64,000 nt of DNA, taken from the NCBI RefSeq assembly GCF_002201895.1, contig NZ_CP019436.1:853619-917618 (forward strand). The letters run 5' to 3'. Below, in pieces: positions 51,209 through 59,725 of the stretch. A model generated the notes under the pieces. It was given only the letters and a program-made list of their open reading frames with translations. It made no database searches and was not told where the DNA came from. Position 1 is the stretch's first letter; each line of letters starts with the position of its first letter. A program made the translations under genes and the position numbers. Source of the DNA: Methanopyrus sp. SNP6 (GTDB lineage Archaea > JAADCQ01 > Methanopyri > Methanopyrales > Methanopyraceae).

Positions 51209-52495
51209 TCAACTCTCTTCTTCCTCTCCTTCCCTGAACTTGGAATAATCCACTGTGAGTTCCACCGTACCGGTACCCACAGGTACCGGTTTACCCACGA
51301 TGATGTTCTCGAGCACTCCGCGTAGCTCCTCGACGTCGCCCGACGTCGCCGTCTCGGTGAGGACCCTCGATACGTACTCGAAGGCGGCTTTCGTGATCGG
51401 GCTACCCTTCAGCTCCATCACCGAGTAACCGCCGACGGACCGTACGCTACGCAGCTCGCCCCAGAATGACATCATGTCGCTGATGAGCATGAAGTGGCGT
51501 AGGTCTACGGAGATCCCCTGGCTTTCATACACCTCTTCGAGCTGTTCTATGATCGCGTTCCTCCCGGCTTCCACCCCGAGAATCACGTCCACGATCTTCG
51601 GGTCGTTGGTGTTCACCCGCGTAGCGTCTACTTCGTCTAGCTGCATCAGCTGCAGCATCAGGTAGGCGCGCTTCGCCACCTTGCTATTCCTAGCGCGCTG
51701 GGAGATCCACCTAGGAGGCCGTTCCGGGGCTCCCTCCGGACTACCTCTGACCAGTATGTAGTACTCATCCTCGTCCTCGTCGTACTGAACTGAGGCATGG
51801 AGTACTCCTTCGATCCCCTTAACTACGGCCTCGCGTAGGTCGTTCGCGATCTCGGCCAACTCCGATGTCGACTCCACATCCGCGAGCGTCACCTTGAGGA
51901 CATCTCCATCGAGGTGACACGCCCCGCCTGTGTGCTCACGGACAAAGGCGACGAGTTGGTCCTCGTCGATCCCGTGTTCTTCAATCCGCTCCTCATCCAG
52001 ACCGATCTCGATGGCGCACTCGTCCGGGTTCACCTCTATGTACTCCGTAAGCTCCTCGAACCGCGTCTCCTCGATCTTCCGTGCCACTCCTTCGGCTTTC
52101 TCCCGATCGCTACGGTACGGTTCCTTGAGCCTTAGCTCGATGACCCACGTCGGGGGACCGTGATAGGGAAGAGAAAGGACACGCTCCAACGCCGGCATAC
52201 CGGTGGTGATATCGATCTCCGCCACACCGGCCAAGTGGAACGTACGCATGGTCATCTGCGTTGCCGGCTCACACATCGACTGAGCCGCCAGGACGCCCAC
52301 TGCGTCTCCTCGTTCGATCTGCCGGCACTTGTAGTTGCGTACGAGTGCCCGGAGGATCTTCCGCACGGTTTCTTCGTCCGCATCCTTGAGCCCTTCGTCC
52401 TCCGACACCTTCTCGACTATCTCTCGGTGTACCGAGTCCGGGAGCTCCACGTCCTCCTCCTTACAGACCTCTTCGAGCAGCTCTTCCACGTTCAT
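51209..52495 (-). CDS. rpoA2: RNA polymerase subunit A''
   Basis: 428 residues from ATG52495. This is the C-terminal part of the largest subunit, as split in archaea. The trigger-loop region is [20 protein letters not shown], then [20 protein letters not shown]. Later, [19 protein letters not shown] and [20 protein letters not shown] are conserved. It is separated from rpoA1 by 12 bases. Confidence 0.97.
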   Translation of the reverse strand: MNVEELLEEVCKEEDVELPDSVHREIVEKVSEDEGLKDADEETVRKILRALVRNYKCRQIERGDAVGVLAAQSMCEPATQMTMRTFHLAGVAEIDITTGMPALERVLSLPYHGPPTWVIELRLKEPYRSDREKAEGVARKIEETRFEELTEYIEVNPDECAIEIGLDEERIEEHGIDEDQLVAFVREHTGGACHLDGDVLKVTLADVESTSELAEIANDLREAVVKGIEGVLHASVQYDEDEDEYYILVRGSPEGAPERPPRWISQRARNSKVAKRAYLMLQLMQLDEVDATRVNTNDPKIVDVILGVEAGRNAIIEQLEEVYESQGISVDLRHFMLISDMMSFWGELRSVRSVGGYSVMELKGSPITKAAFEYVSRVLTETATSGDVEELRGVLENIIVGKPVPVGTGTVELTVDYSKFREGEEEES

Positions 52496-52507
52496 CCTCG
52501 CCTCACC

Positions 52508-55354
52508 CTACTCTTCTTCCTCTTCTTCCAGTACCACTTCCTTCACTACCTCCAGCGCCTTCCCGACGTCTAGATTCAAGCCCCACTTCTTGGCGGGATC
52601 GATGCCGTCTTCACCGTACGTCAGCTGGATGACGTTGTTGGCGCTGTCGCGCACGCGCCCTTCTGAGTCCACGATCAGGTCCAGAGCGGTAGTCACATAG
52701 CGTCGGTGTAGATAGCCCGAGTCCGCCGTTCTGAAGCCCTTGTCTATGAGTCCCTCCCGACCGCTCATCGCGTGTAGGAAATATTCGACCATGTCAAGAC
52801 CTTCGAAGAAGCCGGAACGGACGAATCCTCCCTCCTTCACACCCGGGATGAGGCTCTTCTCGAAGTGCGGTGTAACGCGATCCGTGTACGAGTAGTTCAC
52901 GATCTTCTCCATGATGTGCTCCGTGTTGTGCTTCGCCCGATGTGGACGCTCACCCATCACGGCCTGCTGACCGCCGATCAGGGCCATCCTCGCGATGTTA
53001 GTGATACTTCCACGCGCACCTGACTCCGGCATGATGTACGCCGGGTTGAACAGGTCACGGTGCTTCTCCAGTAGTCTCTCGGTTTCCACTCGCGGCTGGT
53101 TTAGGATGGCCATGACTTCACTCTCGACATTTCTCTCTAACATCTCGCCGCGCTCGATCCGGCTCCGGTTGCAGGTCTCGTACTCCTCGAGCTCCCGGAG
53201 TCTCCGCTCGCCCCGCTCGATGATCTCCTTCGCCTCCTTAGCAGCTTCGTCGCACAGCCGCTCCACCTTGTCCCGGAACCTCTCGTAGATATCCTCGAAC
53301 TCGTCTATACCTAGCGTGAACCCGTATCTCGTCACGAACCGGAGACCGAGTCGACCGATCTTATCCATTATCCTCAGTGTGATCTCAGCGGCCTCGAACC
53401 ACGGGTACGACTCACCCTTCGCTATCTTCCTAGTCGCGTAACGGTGGACGATCTCGGTCATGATACCGTGGACGGTCTTCTCGTCCAGGAACCCACGCAC
53501 GATGCGCCCCTTCTCAATCACTACTTTACCGTGCTCCTCGTCGTCCGGACAGACAGCATTCTCCAGCTCCACTCCGTCCATCCAGTCCGGCAGGAAAACA
53601 CTCAGCAGCTGTCGTCCGGTTACGAGCGGCTCACCTTTCCTGGGCTGCCCGCAAACGAACTCTAGCTCGTGTATCTCCTCCTCAAACCCGCGCCGGTACT
53701 TCGCCTCTGGCTTTAGCTTCACCTCCGTGGGCTTGAACCAGTCACCCTCCTTCTTCACCTCTTCCAGGAGCTGGTAGGCCTCCCTTAGCGGTATCCACGC
53801 CCTCGACAGCAGGTGGATACCGACGATCGCCTCGTGGATGGGACTGTTACGGACGTCCTCGTGCCCGTTCTTAGGTGGCCATAGGTGGTACACGTAGCAA
53901 CCCATCAACTCTCTGACCTCGGCTCGGGCCTCCTCGGACTGTGGCACGTGCAGGTTCATCTCGTCGCCGTCGAAATCCGCGTTGAACCCCACCCCCATAT
54001 AACACGCCGCTGGAAGTCTGAACGTCCTGCCGGGCATCACCTTCACGCGGAAGCCGAGCTCCGACTGGATGTGCAGCGTCGGTTGTCGGTTGAACATCAC
54101 TGGATCTCCGTCCATTAGGTGGCGCTCGACGACGTCTCCAGGCTCTAACTCTTCCGCGAGCTTCTCCTTGTTTTCATCAGTAACTCTGATCCGGCTCCCA
54201 TCCCGCTTGACCACATAGTTGGCTCCCGGGTGCTTGTTCGGACCGTTGAGTACCAACTTCCGGAGTCTGTCGATGTTCCACTCGGTGACCCGCTCCGGGA
54301 CTGTGAGCTCCTTGGCGATGGCTTCGGGAACACCCAGTGTAAACGGATCGAGCTCAGGATCTGGTGTGATGACGGATCTAGCCGAGAAGTTGACACGTTT
54401 ACCTGCCAGATTCTGCCTGAACCGACCTTCCTTACCCTTCAATCGCTGCACAATACCCTTCAGCGGCTTGCCGCCGGTCCGGTGCCTGGCGACTGGTACT
54501 CCTCCGATCTCGTTATCGATGTACGTGGTAACGTGATACTGTAGCAGATCCCATTGGTCCTCGATAATCGGCTCGGGGGCACCCGCCTCGAGTGACTCCT
54601 TCAGCCTAAGGTTTACCCGGACGATATCCACGAGCTTATGCGTCAGGTCGTCCTCGGCACGTTCGCCAGTTTCCAGGATGATCGAAGGCCTCATGGTCAC
54701 AGGCGGTACCGGCAGGACAGTCAGGACTGCCCACTCCGGTCTAGCCCGTTCCGGATGGAAACCGAGGATTTCGACGTCCCCATCCGGGATCTTCTCTAGC
54801 CACGCTCGTATGTCTACGGGCCACAGCCGTTCGTCGTCCATCATGATCGTCGTGGGTTTCTGATACGTGATCTTCCTGGACTCGGCGCCGCAGTGCGGGC
54901 ACGATTCACGCTTTTCGGCCCGGTCTACCACCTCCGCCGCAACCGACTTGACGGGCCTGATCCCCTCCCTGACCTCCCGGAGGTAACTTTCGATCTCGTC
55001 CTCCGGTAGCTTAACCCTCCCACACTCCGGGCATGTGGCCCGCAGTACGTCCTTAATCCTCTCCGCGTACCTGGGGTGCAGGACCGGGCGGGCGAGTTCT
55101 ATATGACCGAAATGACCTGGGCAGCGACCGGCCGGCTGACCGCACGTCCGACACCTGAGGCCGGGATCGATGACGCCCATCCTGGTGTCCATCACGCCTC
55201 CCTCGATCGGGTACCCGTCCTCGTCGTACGTCTCCGGGCTCGTTACCTCGACCTTGGACATCTTACGGATTTTGTCGGGCGGTAGAATTCCGAACAGGAT
55301 GCGCTTCACGTACTTGGGTGGATCTTGAACTCGAGGTCCTTCCACATGGGTCAT
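52508..55354 (-). CDS. rpoA1: RNA polymerase subunit A'
   Basis: 948 residues from ATG55354. The N-terminal zinc sites are CRTCGQPAGRCPGHFGH (near residue 68) and CPECGRVKLPEDE, then CPHCGAESRK. GRFRQNLAGKRVNFSARSVI and the catalytic NADFDGDEMNLHVPQSEEA, with the three magnesium-binding aspartates, are complete. It overlaps rpoB1 by 4 bases. The C-terminus is an unusual run of glutamates (VVLEEEEEE). Confidence 0.97.
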   Translation of the reverse strand: MTHVEGPRVQDPPKYVKRILFGILPPDKIRKMSKVEVTSPETYDEDGYPIEGGVMDTRMGVIDPGLRCRTCGQPAGRCPGHFGHIELARPVLHPRYAERIKDVLRATCPECGRVKLPEDEIESYLREVREGIRPVKSVAAEVVDRAEKRESCPHCGAESRKITYQKPTTIMMDDERLWPVDIRAWLEKIPDGDVEILGFHPERARPEWAVLTVLPVPPVTMRPSIILETGERAEDDLTHKLVDIVRVNLRLKESLEAGAPEPIIEDQWDLLQYHVTTYIDNEIGGVPVARHRTGGKPLKGIVQRLKGKEGRFRQNLAGKRVNFSARSVITPDPELDPFTLGVPEAIAKELTVPERVTEWNIDRLRKLVLNGPNKHPGANYVVKRDGSRIRVTDENKEKLAEELEPGDVVERHLMDGDPVMFNRQPTLHIQSELGFRVKVMPGRTFRLPAACYMGVGFNADFDGDEMNLHVPQSEEARAEVRELMGCYVYHLWPPKNGHEDVRNSPIHEAIVGIHLLSRAWIPLREAYQLLEEVKKEGDWFKPTEVKLKPEAKYRRGFEEEIHELEFVCGQPRKGEPLVTGRQLLSVFLPDWMDGVELENAVCPDDEEHGKVVIEKGRIVRGFLDEKTVHGIMTEIVHRYATRKIAKGESYPWFEAAEITLRIMDKIGRLGLRFVTRYGFTLGIDEFEDIYERFRDKVERLCDEAAKEAKEIIERGERRLRELEEYETCNRSRIERGEMLERNVESEVMAILNQPRVETERLLEKHRDLFNPAYIMPESGARGSITNIARMALIGGQQAVMGERPHRAKHNTEHIMEKIVNYSYTDRVTPHFEKSLIPGVKEGGFVRSGFFEGLDMVEYFLHAMSGREGLIDKGFRTADSGYLHRRYVTTALDLIVDSEGRVRDSANNVIQLTYGEDGIDPAKKWGLNLDVGKALEVVKEVVLEEEEEE

Positions 55355-57306
55355 TCCTCCTCACCCTCCTCCCGTTCGGACAGCGAGCCGACCTCCAGCA
55401 CGGCGTCCATGCAGAACGACTTCAGCTCGTCGAGTAGTATTTTGAACGCGTACGACATCTCGACGCGGTCGGCCCGCACCTCGCCGCATATTGGACAGAT
55501 CGTCTTGCCCGTCGCGGCGTGCACGTAGCACAGCTCGCCGCAGTTTGGGCAGATATACGCCTCGTACTTGTCGGACTCGTCGAGCAGTCTCTCTTTCAGG
55601 AACAATGAGGTGCCCCAAGCCACGAGGTCATCGCGCTCCATCTCTCCGAATCTGAGACCACCCTCTCGGGCCCTTCCTTCCGTCGGCTGCCTAGTGAGTA
55701 CCTGCACCGGACCGCGCGATCTCGCGTGGTACTTGTCCTTCACCATGTGATACAGCTTCCGGTACAGACACACCCCGATGAAGACCTCTGCCTCGAGCTT
55801 CTGTCCAGTACGACCGTCGTACATTACCTCCTTGCCGGTGGGCTCGAACCCCAACTCTCGGAGCATCTTCTTGATTTCCTCGTAAGCCTCCTTCGGGTTC
55901 GAGGTGAACGCGGAACCGTCGATCCTCTTCCCGCTCAGTGCAGCCGCCTTACCCGCGAGCGTCTCCAGGATATGTGCCATGGTCTCACGTGACGGTAGCG
56001 CGTGCGGGTTGAGTATCAGGTCCGGCGTGATTCCGTCCTCGGTGAACGGCATGTCCTCCTCCGGGACGATCATCCCGATGACTCCTTTCTGACCGTGCCG
56101 TGAGGAGAACTTGTCACCTAGTTCCGGTACCCGTTCGTCCCTGATCCTCACCTTTACCAGCTTGTGCCCGTCGCTGGTCTCGGTGATAATCACAGAGTCT
56201 ACGATACCGGAGTCGGTGTGCCGGATGGCCGTGGAGGACTCACGCCGTTCCTCGGCTGGTAATTCCTCCGGTCGGAACTCCTCGAGGAAGCGCGGCGGGC
56301 TCGTCTTTCCGATGATCACGTCGCGACCCTCGACGCGCTCCCCTACCTCAGCTAATCCATCCTCTCCCAAGTGCTTGTACGCGTCCTCGGACCGGTATCC
56401 TCGCACTTCCTTCTCCGGGATGCAGAACTTGTCTTTCATCCCACCCGGATACGTCCGTGCTTCGTCCTCGAACGTCTTGAAGAAGAACGACCTCGCTAGA
56501 CCGCGCTCGATCGCGGATTTGTTCATGATGATGGCGTCCTCCATGTTGTAACCCTCGTACGTAAGCACGGCGACAATCATGTTCTGACCGGCCGGCCGCT
56601 CGTCGTAGTCGAAAGCTTCCGTGCCCCTGGTCTTCACGAGCGGTCGGTGCGGGTAGTACAGCAGGTGACCTCGGGACTCCATCCGGAGTGGGTGGTTCGC
56701 GGCGTAGAAGCCCAGCGCCTGCCGTGTCATATTCGTACCCATCGTGTTACGCGGCGCCGAGTTAGACTCCGGCCATGGGATACAGCTGCAGCACGTCCCG
56801 AATATCGCGGCCGGATCCAATTCCACGTGCGTGTACTTCTTCCGCTCCTCCTTAGGCATCGAGTAGAACTCCTCCAGAGACTGAGCGATGAGCGCGTTCT
56901 CCTCCTCTTCGGCGTCCAAGAACTCGATGACGCCTTCCTCCTCTAGGTCCTTCCACGAGATTTCTCCTTCTCGGAGCTTCTCCAGGTGCTCCTCAGTGAG
57001 CTTGACCTCGCCGTCTTCCACCACCAGTAGCGGACGGACCACGCGTCCACGGTCACAGTTTACGTGCACCTCGTTCAGGTCCTCGTGGTAGGCGATGTTA
57101 ACCCTCGGATGCAATACACCTTCCCGTCGCAACTCCCGGACTTTCTCCACGAACTCCTCCGGGTCCTCCACGTATCCGATCAGTCGTCCATTTAGGTACA
57201 CCTGGGTCATCTCTTCCTCGCGTTCGGGGCCCTTGAGAACGTGCTCAACGGCCTTATCCACACGGGTCTCCACGTCGTCCCGCACGCCACCCTCCTCGTT
57301 CGACAC
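55351..57306 (-). CDS. rpoB1: RNA polymerase subunit B'
   Basis: 651 residues from GTG57306, the C-terminal half of the second-largest subunit, which is split in methanogens. AEEEENALIAQSLEEFYSMP, GTCCSCIPWPESNSAPRNTM, GYNMEDAIIMNKSAIERGLA and KFSSRHGQKGVIGMIVPEED mark the hybrid-binding core. A C-terminal zinc site CPNCGELCYVHAATGKTICP completes it. It follows rpoB2 by 16 bases. Confidence 0.97.
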   Translation of the reverse strand: MSNEEGGVRDDVETRVDKAVEHVLKGPEREEEMTQVYLNGRLIGYVEDPEEFVEKVRELRREGVLHPRVNIAYHEDLNEVHVNCDRGRVVRPLLVVEDGEVKLTEEHLEKLREGEISWKDLEEEGVIEFLDAEEEENALIAQSLEEFYSMPKEERKKYTHVELDPAAIFGTCCSCIPWPESNSAPRNTMGTNMTRQALGFYAANHPLRMESRGHLLYYPHRPLVKTRGTEAFDYDERPAGQNMIVAVLTYEGYNMEDAIIMNKSAIERGLARSFFFKTFEDEARTYPGGMKDKFCIPEKEVRGYRSEDAYKHLGEDGLAEVGERVEGRDVIIGKTSPPRFLEEFRPEELPAEERRESSTAIRHTDSGIVDSVIITETSDGHKLVKVRIRDERVPELGDKFSSRHGQKGVIGMIVPEEDMPFTEDGITPDLILNPHALPSRETMAHILETLAGKAAALSGKRIDGSAFTSNPKEAYEEIKKMLRELGFEPTGKEVMYDGRTGQKLEAEVFIGVCLYRKLYHMVKDKYHARSRGPVQVLTRQPTEGRAREGGLRFGEMERDDLVAWGTSLFLKERLLDESDKYEAYICPNCGELCYVHAATGKTICPICGEVRADRVEMSYAFKILLDELKSFCMDAVLEVGSLSEREEGEEE

Positions 57307-57322
57307 GGGTTCGGGATCCCCC

Positions 57323-58921
57323 TTACTCGGTTTCGAGCCCGATTTCCTCCAAGATCTCGATCACCTCATCCTCATCCGCGTCTTCATGGACGACCTCGGC
57401 GTACAGGGCCAGGTTTTTGATCGCACCACAATTGGCTCCCTCTGGGGTCTCGTTCGGGCACAACCGACCCATGTGTGTCGGGTGCAGGTAACGGGCCTCC
57501 TTCGGGATCGACCACTTACCCACACCTAGCTCCGTAGCGGCTCTGATCCTCCGCAGGTGCGACATGGTGGACATCCAGGTATGTCGTTCGAGAATCTGTG
57601 AGACTCCGGTTCTTGGCCGGTAGTGGCCCGTCCTCCAGGTGCCGGTCGACATACAGCTGCGGATGTGGTCCGTGACCTTGTCCGGACGCACGATGTACCG
57701 GATGGTGGGCTCGCGACCCCGGGAGTACGCGCGTTCGAACTGGTACCTCATCTCGCGGGCCAGCTGCTGGAACGCGTATTCGTAAGCCTCGTACAGGAGG
57801 TCTCCCGCCAGCTTGATCCGTTTGTTCGCGTAGTGGTCGCGGTCGCGTACGCTCTTCACCTTGACCTTCCGGTACTTCAGCTCTAGCACCTCACGTACCA
57901 TCTTGAGTACTTCGTCGGCTTTCTTCCGGAAGACCTCCTTCAGCTTCTCATCGTCGTCCAGGTCGTCGACCTCGGCGATGTGCGGTAGGAAGTATTTAGC
58001 CAGTACCTCCTTACCCCGCTGGATCCTCTCCTTACGACTCTCGTCCGGTCTCGACAACCTGCCGATGTACTCCAGTGCGTCCTCTTGACTGCCGATCTCC
58101 TCCTTCACGAGTACTCTCATCTGCTCCGCCATGATCGTGGCGAACTCGGGACCGACGCCCTCCATGATCTCCTCTTCGGTCAGCCCCAGCGCCCGCAGCA
58201 GGATCACCACTGGGAATTTCCGGTACACGGCCGGCATGTCAACGACCAAGTGACCTTTCCGGTCGATGACGTCTACGGGACCTCGGTACCGCTCACCCCG
58301 AGAGTATACCCGGGAGCGAACCTCATCCAGCACACCACGCTCCCTGATCTTCTCGTTCACCAACCGGTTCGGTGCGATATCTTCCAGGGACACCAACACG
58401 CGTTCCGACCCGTTGATGATGAAGTAACCGCCAGGGTCCTTCGGATCCTCGCCGACCTCGATCAGCTCCTCCTCCGACAGGTCGTAGGTGTTACATACCT
58501 TCGACCGGACCATTACAGGTAGCTCGCCGACGTAGACGCTGTCCCGCTCGACCTCCTCCCCGTCCTCGTACATCACGATCTCCGTGTACAGTGGCGCTGA
58601 GTAGAGCATGTTTCTCAGGCGAGCTTCCATGGGGTAGATCTTCCGGCGCGCGCCGTCTGGCTCTATCGAGGAGGGTTCTCCCACCTCAATCCTCTCGAAC
58701 TCGATCCGATAGCTGGCTCCCTCCACCTCCGGTTCGATCGGTTCCATCTGCTCAATCAGCTGTTGTAGACCCTCGTCTATCAGCCAGTGATAAGACATGA
58801 AGTGATGGGCGATGAGAGGGTGTGTCTTTACATCACCAAGGAGTTCCTCGTTCCTACGTAAATAGCCTTCCAATAACGCCAGATAATCCTCCTCACTCAG
58901 AGACTTGACGGGCTCGGCCAT
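57323..58921 (-). CDS. rpoB2: RNA polymerase subunit B''
   Basis: 532 residues from ATG58921, the N-terminal half of the split B subunit. GELPVMVRSKVCNTYDLSEE, GGYFIINGSERVLVSLEDIA and ARYLHPTHMGRLCPNETPEG, then NCGAIKNLALYAEV, are conserved lobe and protrusion sequences. It follows rpoH by 10 bases. Confidence 0.97.
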   Translation of the reverse strand: MAEPVKSLSEEDYLALLEGYLRRNEELLGDVKTHPLIAHHFMSYHWLIDEGLQQLIEQMEPIEPEVEGASYRIEFERIEVGEPSSIEPDGARRKIYPMEARLRNMLYSAPLYTEIVMYEDGEEVERDSVYVGELPVMVRSKVCNTYDLSEEELIEVGEDPKDPGGYFIINGSERVLVSLEDIAPNRLVNEKIRERGVLDEVRSRVYSRGERYRGPVDVIDRKGHLVVDMPAVYRKFPVVILLRALGLTEEEIMEGVGPEFATIMAEQMRVLVKEEIGSQEDALEYIGRLSRPDESRKERIQRGKEVLAKYFLPHIAEVDDLDDDEKLKEVFRKKADEVLKMVREVLELKYRKVKVKSVRDRDHYANKRIKLAGDLLYEAYEYAFQQLAREMRYQFERAYSRGREPTIRYIVRPDKVTDHIRSCMSTGTWRTGHYRPRTGVSQILERHTWMSTMSHLRRIRAATELGVGKWSIPKEARYLHPTHMGRLCPNETPEGANCGAIKNLALYAEVVHEDADEDEVIEILEEIGLETE

Positions 58922-58931
58922 CGGACTCCCC

Positions 58932-59210
58932 CTATTCGGGTGGGTTGATCACGACCCGGTACACCACGGTCTTACCGGCGGTCGGACTGTCCCGGACGAT
59001 TTTGATCAGACTCCCAGGCTTGATCCGCTTGCCGAGTTTCTCGCTTAGCGCCACGACCACTGGGTCGTTCGTGTGGATCCTCGGCAAGTCGTCTTTCTCC
59101 ACTCCGAGCTCCTCCAGTATCTTCTCGATCTCCTCCTCGTCGTCGATGACCTCGTGCTTCGGCACGAGCACGTGATTCAACACCACGTCCGGATCCAACC
59201 GCTCCGCCAT
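58932..59210 (-). CDS. rpoH: RNA polymerase subunit H
   Basis: 92 residues from ATG59210; the longer open frame adds a leader not seen in RpoH. LVPKHEVIDDEEEIEKILEE, then LGVEKDDLPRIHTNDPVV and GKRIKPGSLIKIVRDSPTAG, with VVYRVV at the end, are the RpoH signatures. It is the first rpo gene of the cluster. The polyferredoxin frame runs 239 bases into it in another frame. Confidence 0.94.
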   Translation of the reverse strand: MAERLDPDVVLNHVLVPKHEVIDDEEEIEKILEELGVEKDDLPRIHTNDPVVVALSEKLGKRIKPGSLIKIVRDSPTAGKTVVYRVVINPPE

Positions 59211-59718
59211 GCTTCTTCCCCCACCCAAAGGGGCACGTTTCCACGCACAGACCGCAGTCCACACACGATGCCTCCGAGAACCCCAGGAAGATCTCCCGCA
59301 CGGCGGCCACCGGCGGTATTATACAGTCCACCACGGGGCAGATCTCCCAGCAAGTTCCGCAGAGCTCGCAGTCCTCCCCCACGACCGCGCGTCCCTCTTC
59401 CAACCGCAGAGCCCCTTCCGGGCAGTGCTCTAAGCACAGACCGCACCCCGTACACCTGGACTCTCTGATCCACGGATATGGCATGAGGTGCTCCGCGACG
59501 CGCTGAACGAAGGCGATAGGACACAGCATCGAGGCCACATCGGAAGGCAACCGAGACACCTCGACGTCCTCACACAGCCTACAGGTCGCGCAGAAGGCCT
59601 CAACAGGCCCTTTCCGAATCTCCAGTGAACCAGCTGGACACATCGCGGCGCACTCACCGCAGGCTACGCATGCCCGGAACTTCAGGCCCGGCCGGAACTC
59701 ACGGAAATCCCGATACAA
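58972..59718 (-). CDS. Polyferredoxin-type protein with a tail overlapping rpoH
   Basis: Open frame of 248 residues from TTG59718. The first 170 residues carry cysteine sets for several [4Fe-4S] clusters: CVACGECAAMCP, CATCRLC, CTGCGLCLEHCP, CELCGTCWEICPVVDC and CVDCGLCVETCPFG. It would carry electrons; the partner is unknown. The remaining 78 residues are Arg/Gly-rich and lie over rpoH in another frame, unlike a ferredoxin. A genuine stop may have been lost, or a frameshift near 59225 would change the end. It begins 7 bases after rad50. Confidence 0.75.
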   Translation of the reverse strand: MYRDFREFRPGLKFRACVACGECAAMCPAGSLEIRKGPVEAFCATCRLCEDVEVSRLPSDVASMLCPIAFVQRVAEHLMPYPWIRESRCTGCGLCLEHCPEGALRLEEGRAVVGEDCELCGTCWEICPVVDCIIPPVAAVREIFLGFSEASCVDCGLCVETCPFGWGKKHGGAVGSGRGVESRARAEARGHRRRGGDREDTGGARSGERRLAEDPHERPSGRGAKRETRQADQAWESDQNRPGQSDRR

Positions 59719-59725
59719 AGTCAGA

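Noticed and set aside
51160-51240. A plus-strand C/D RNA near a GTGATGA word
   Set aside because: The nearest CTGA is about 65 bases away inside rpoA2, with no terminal stem or internal boxes.
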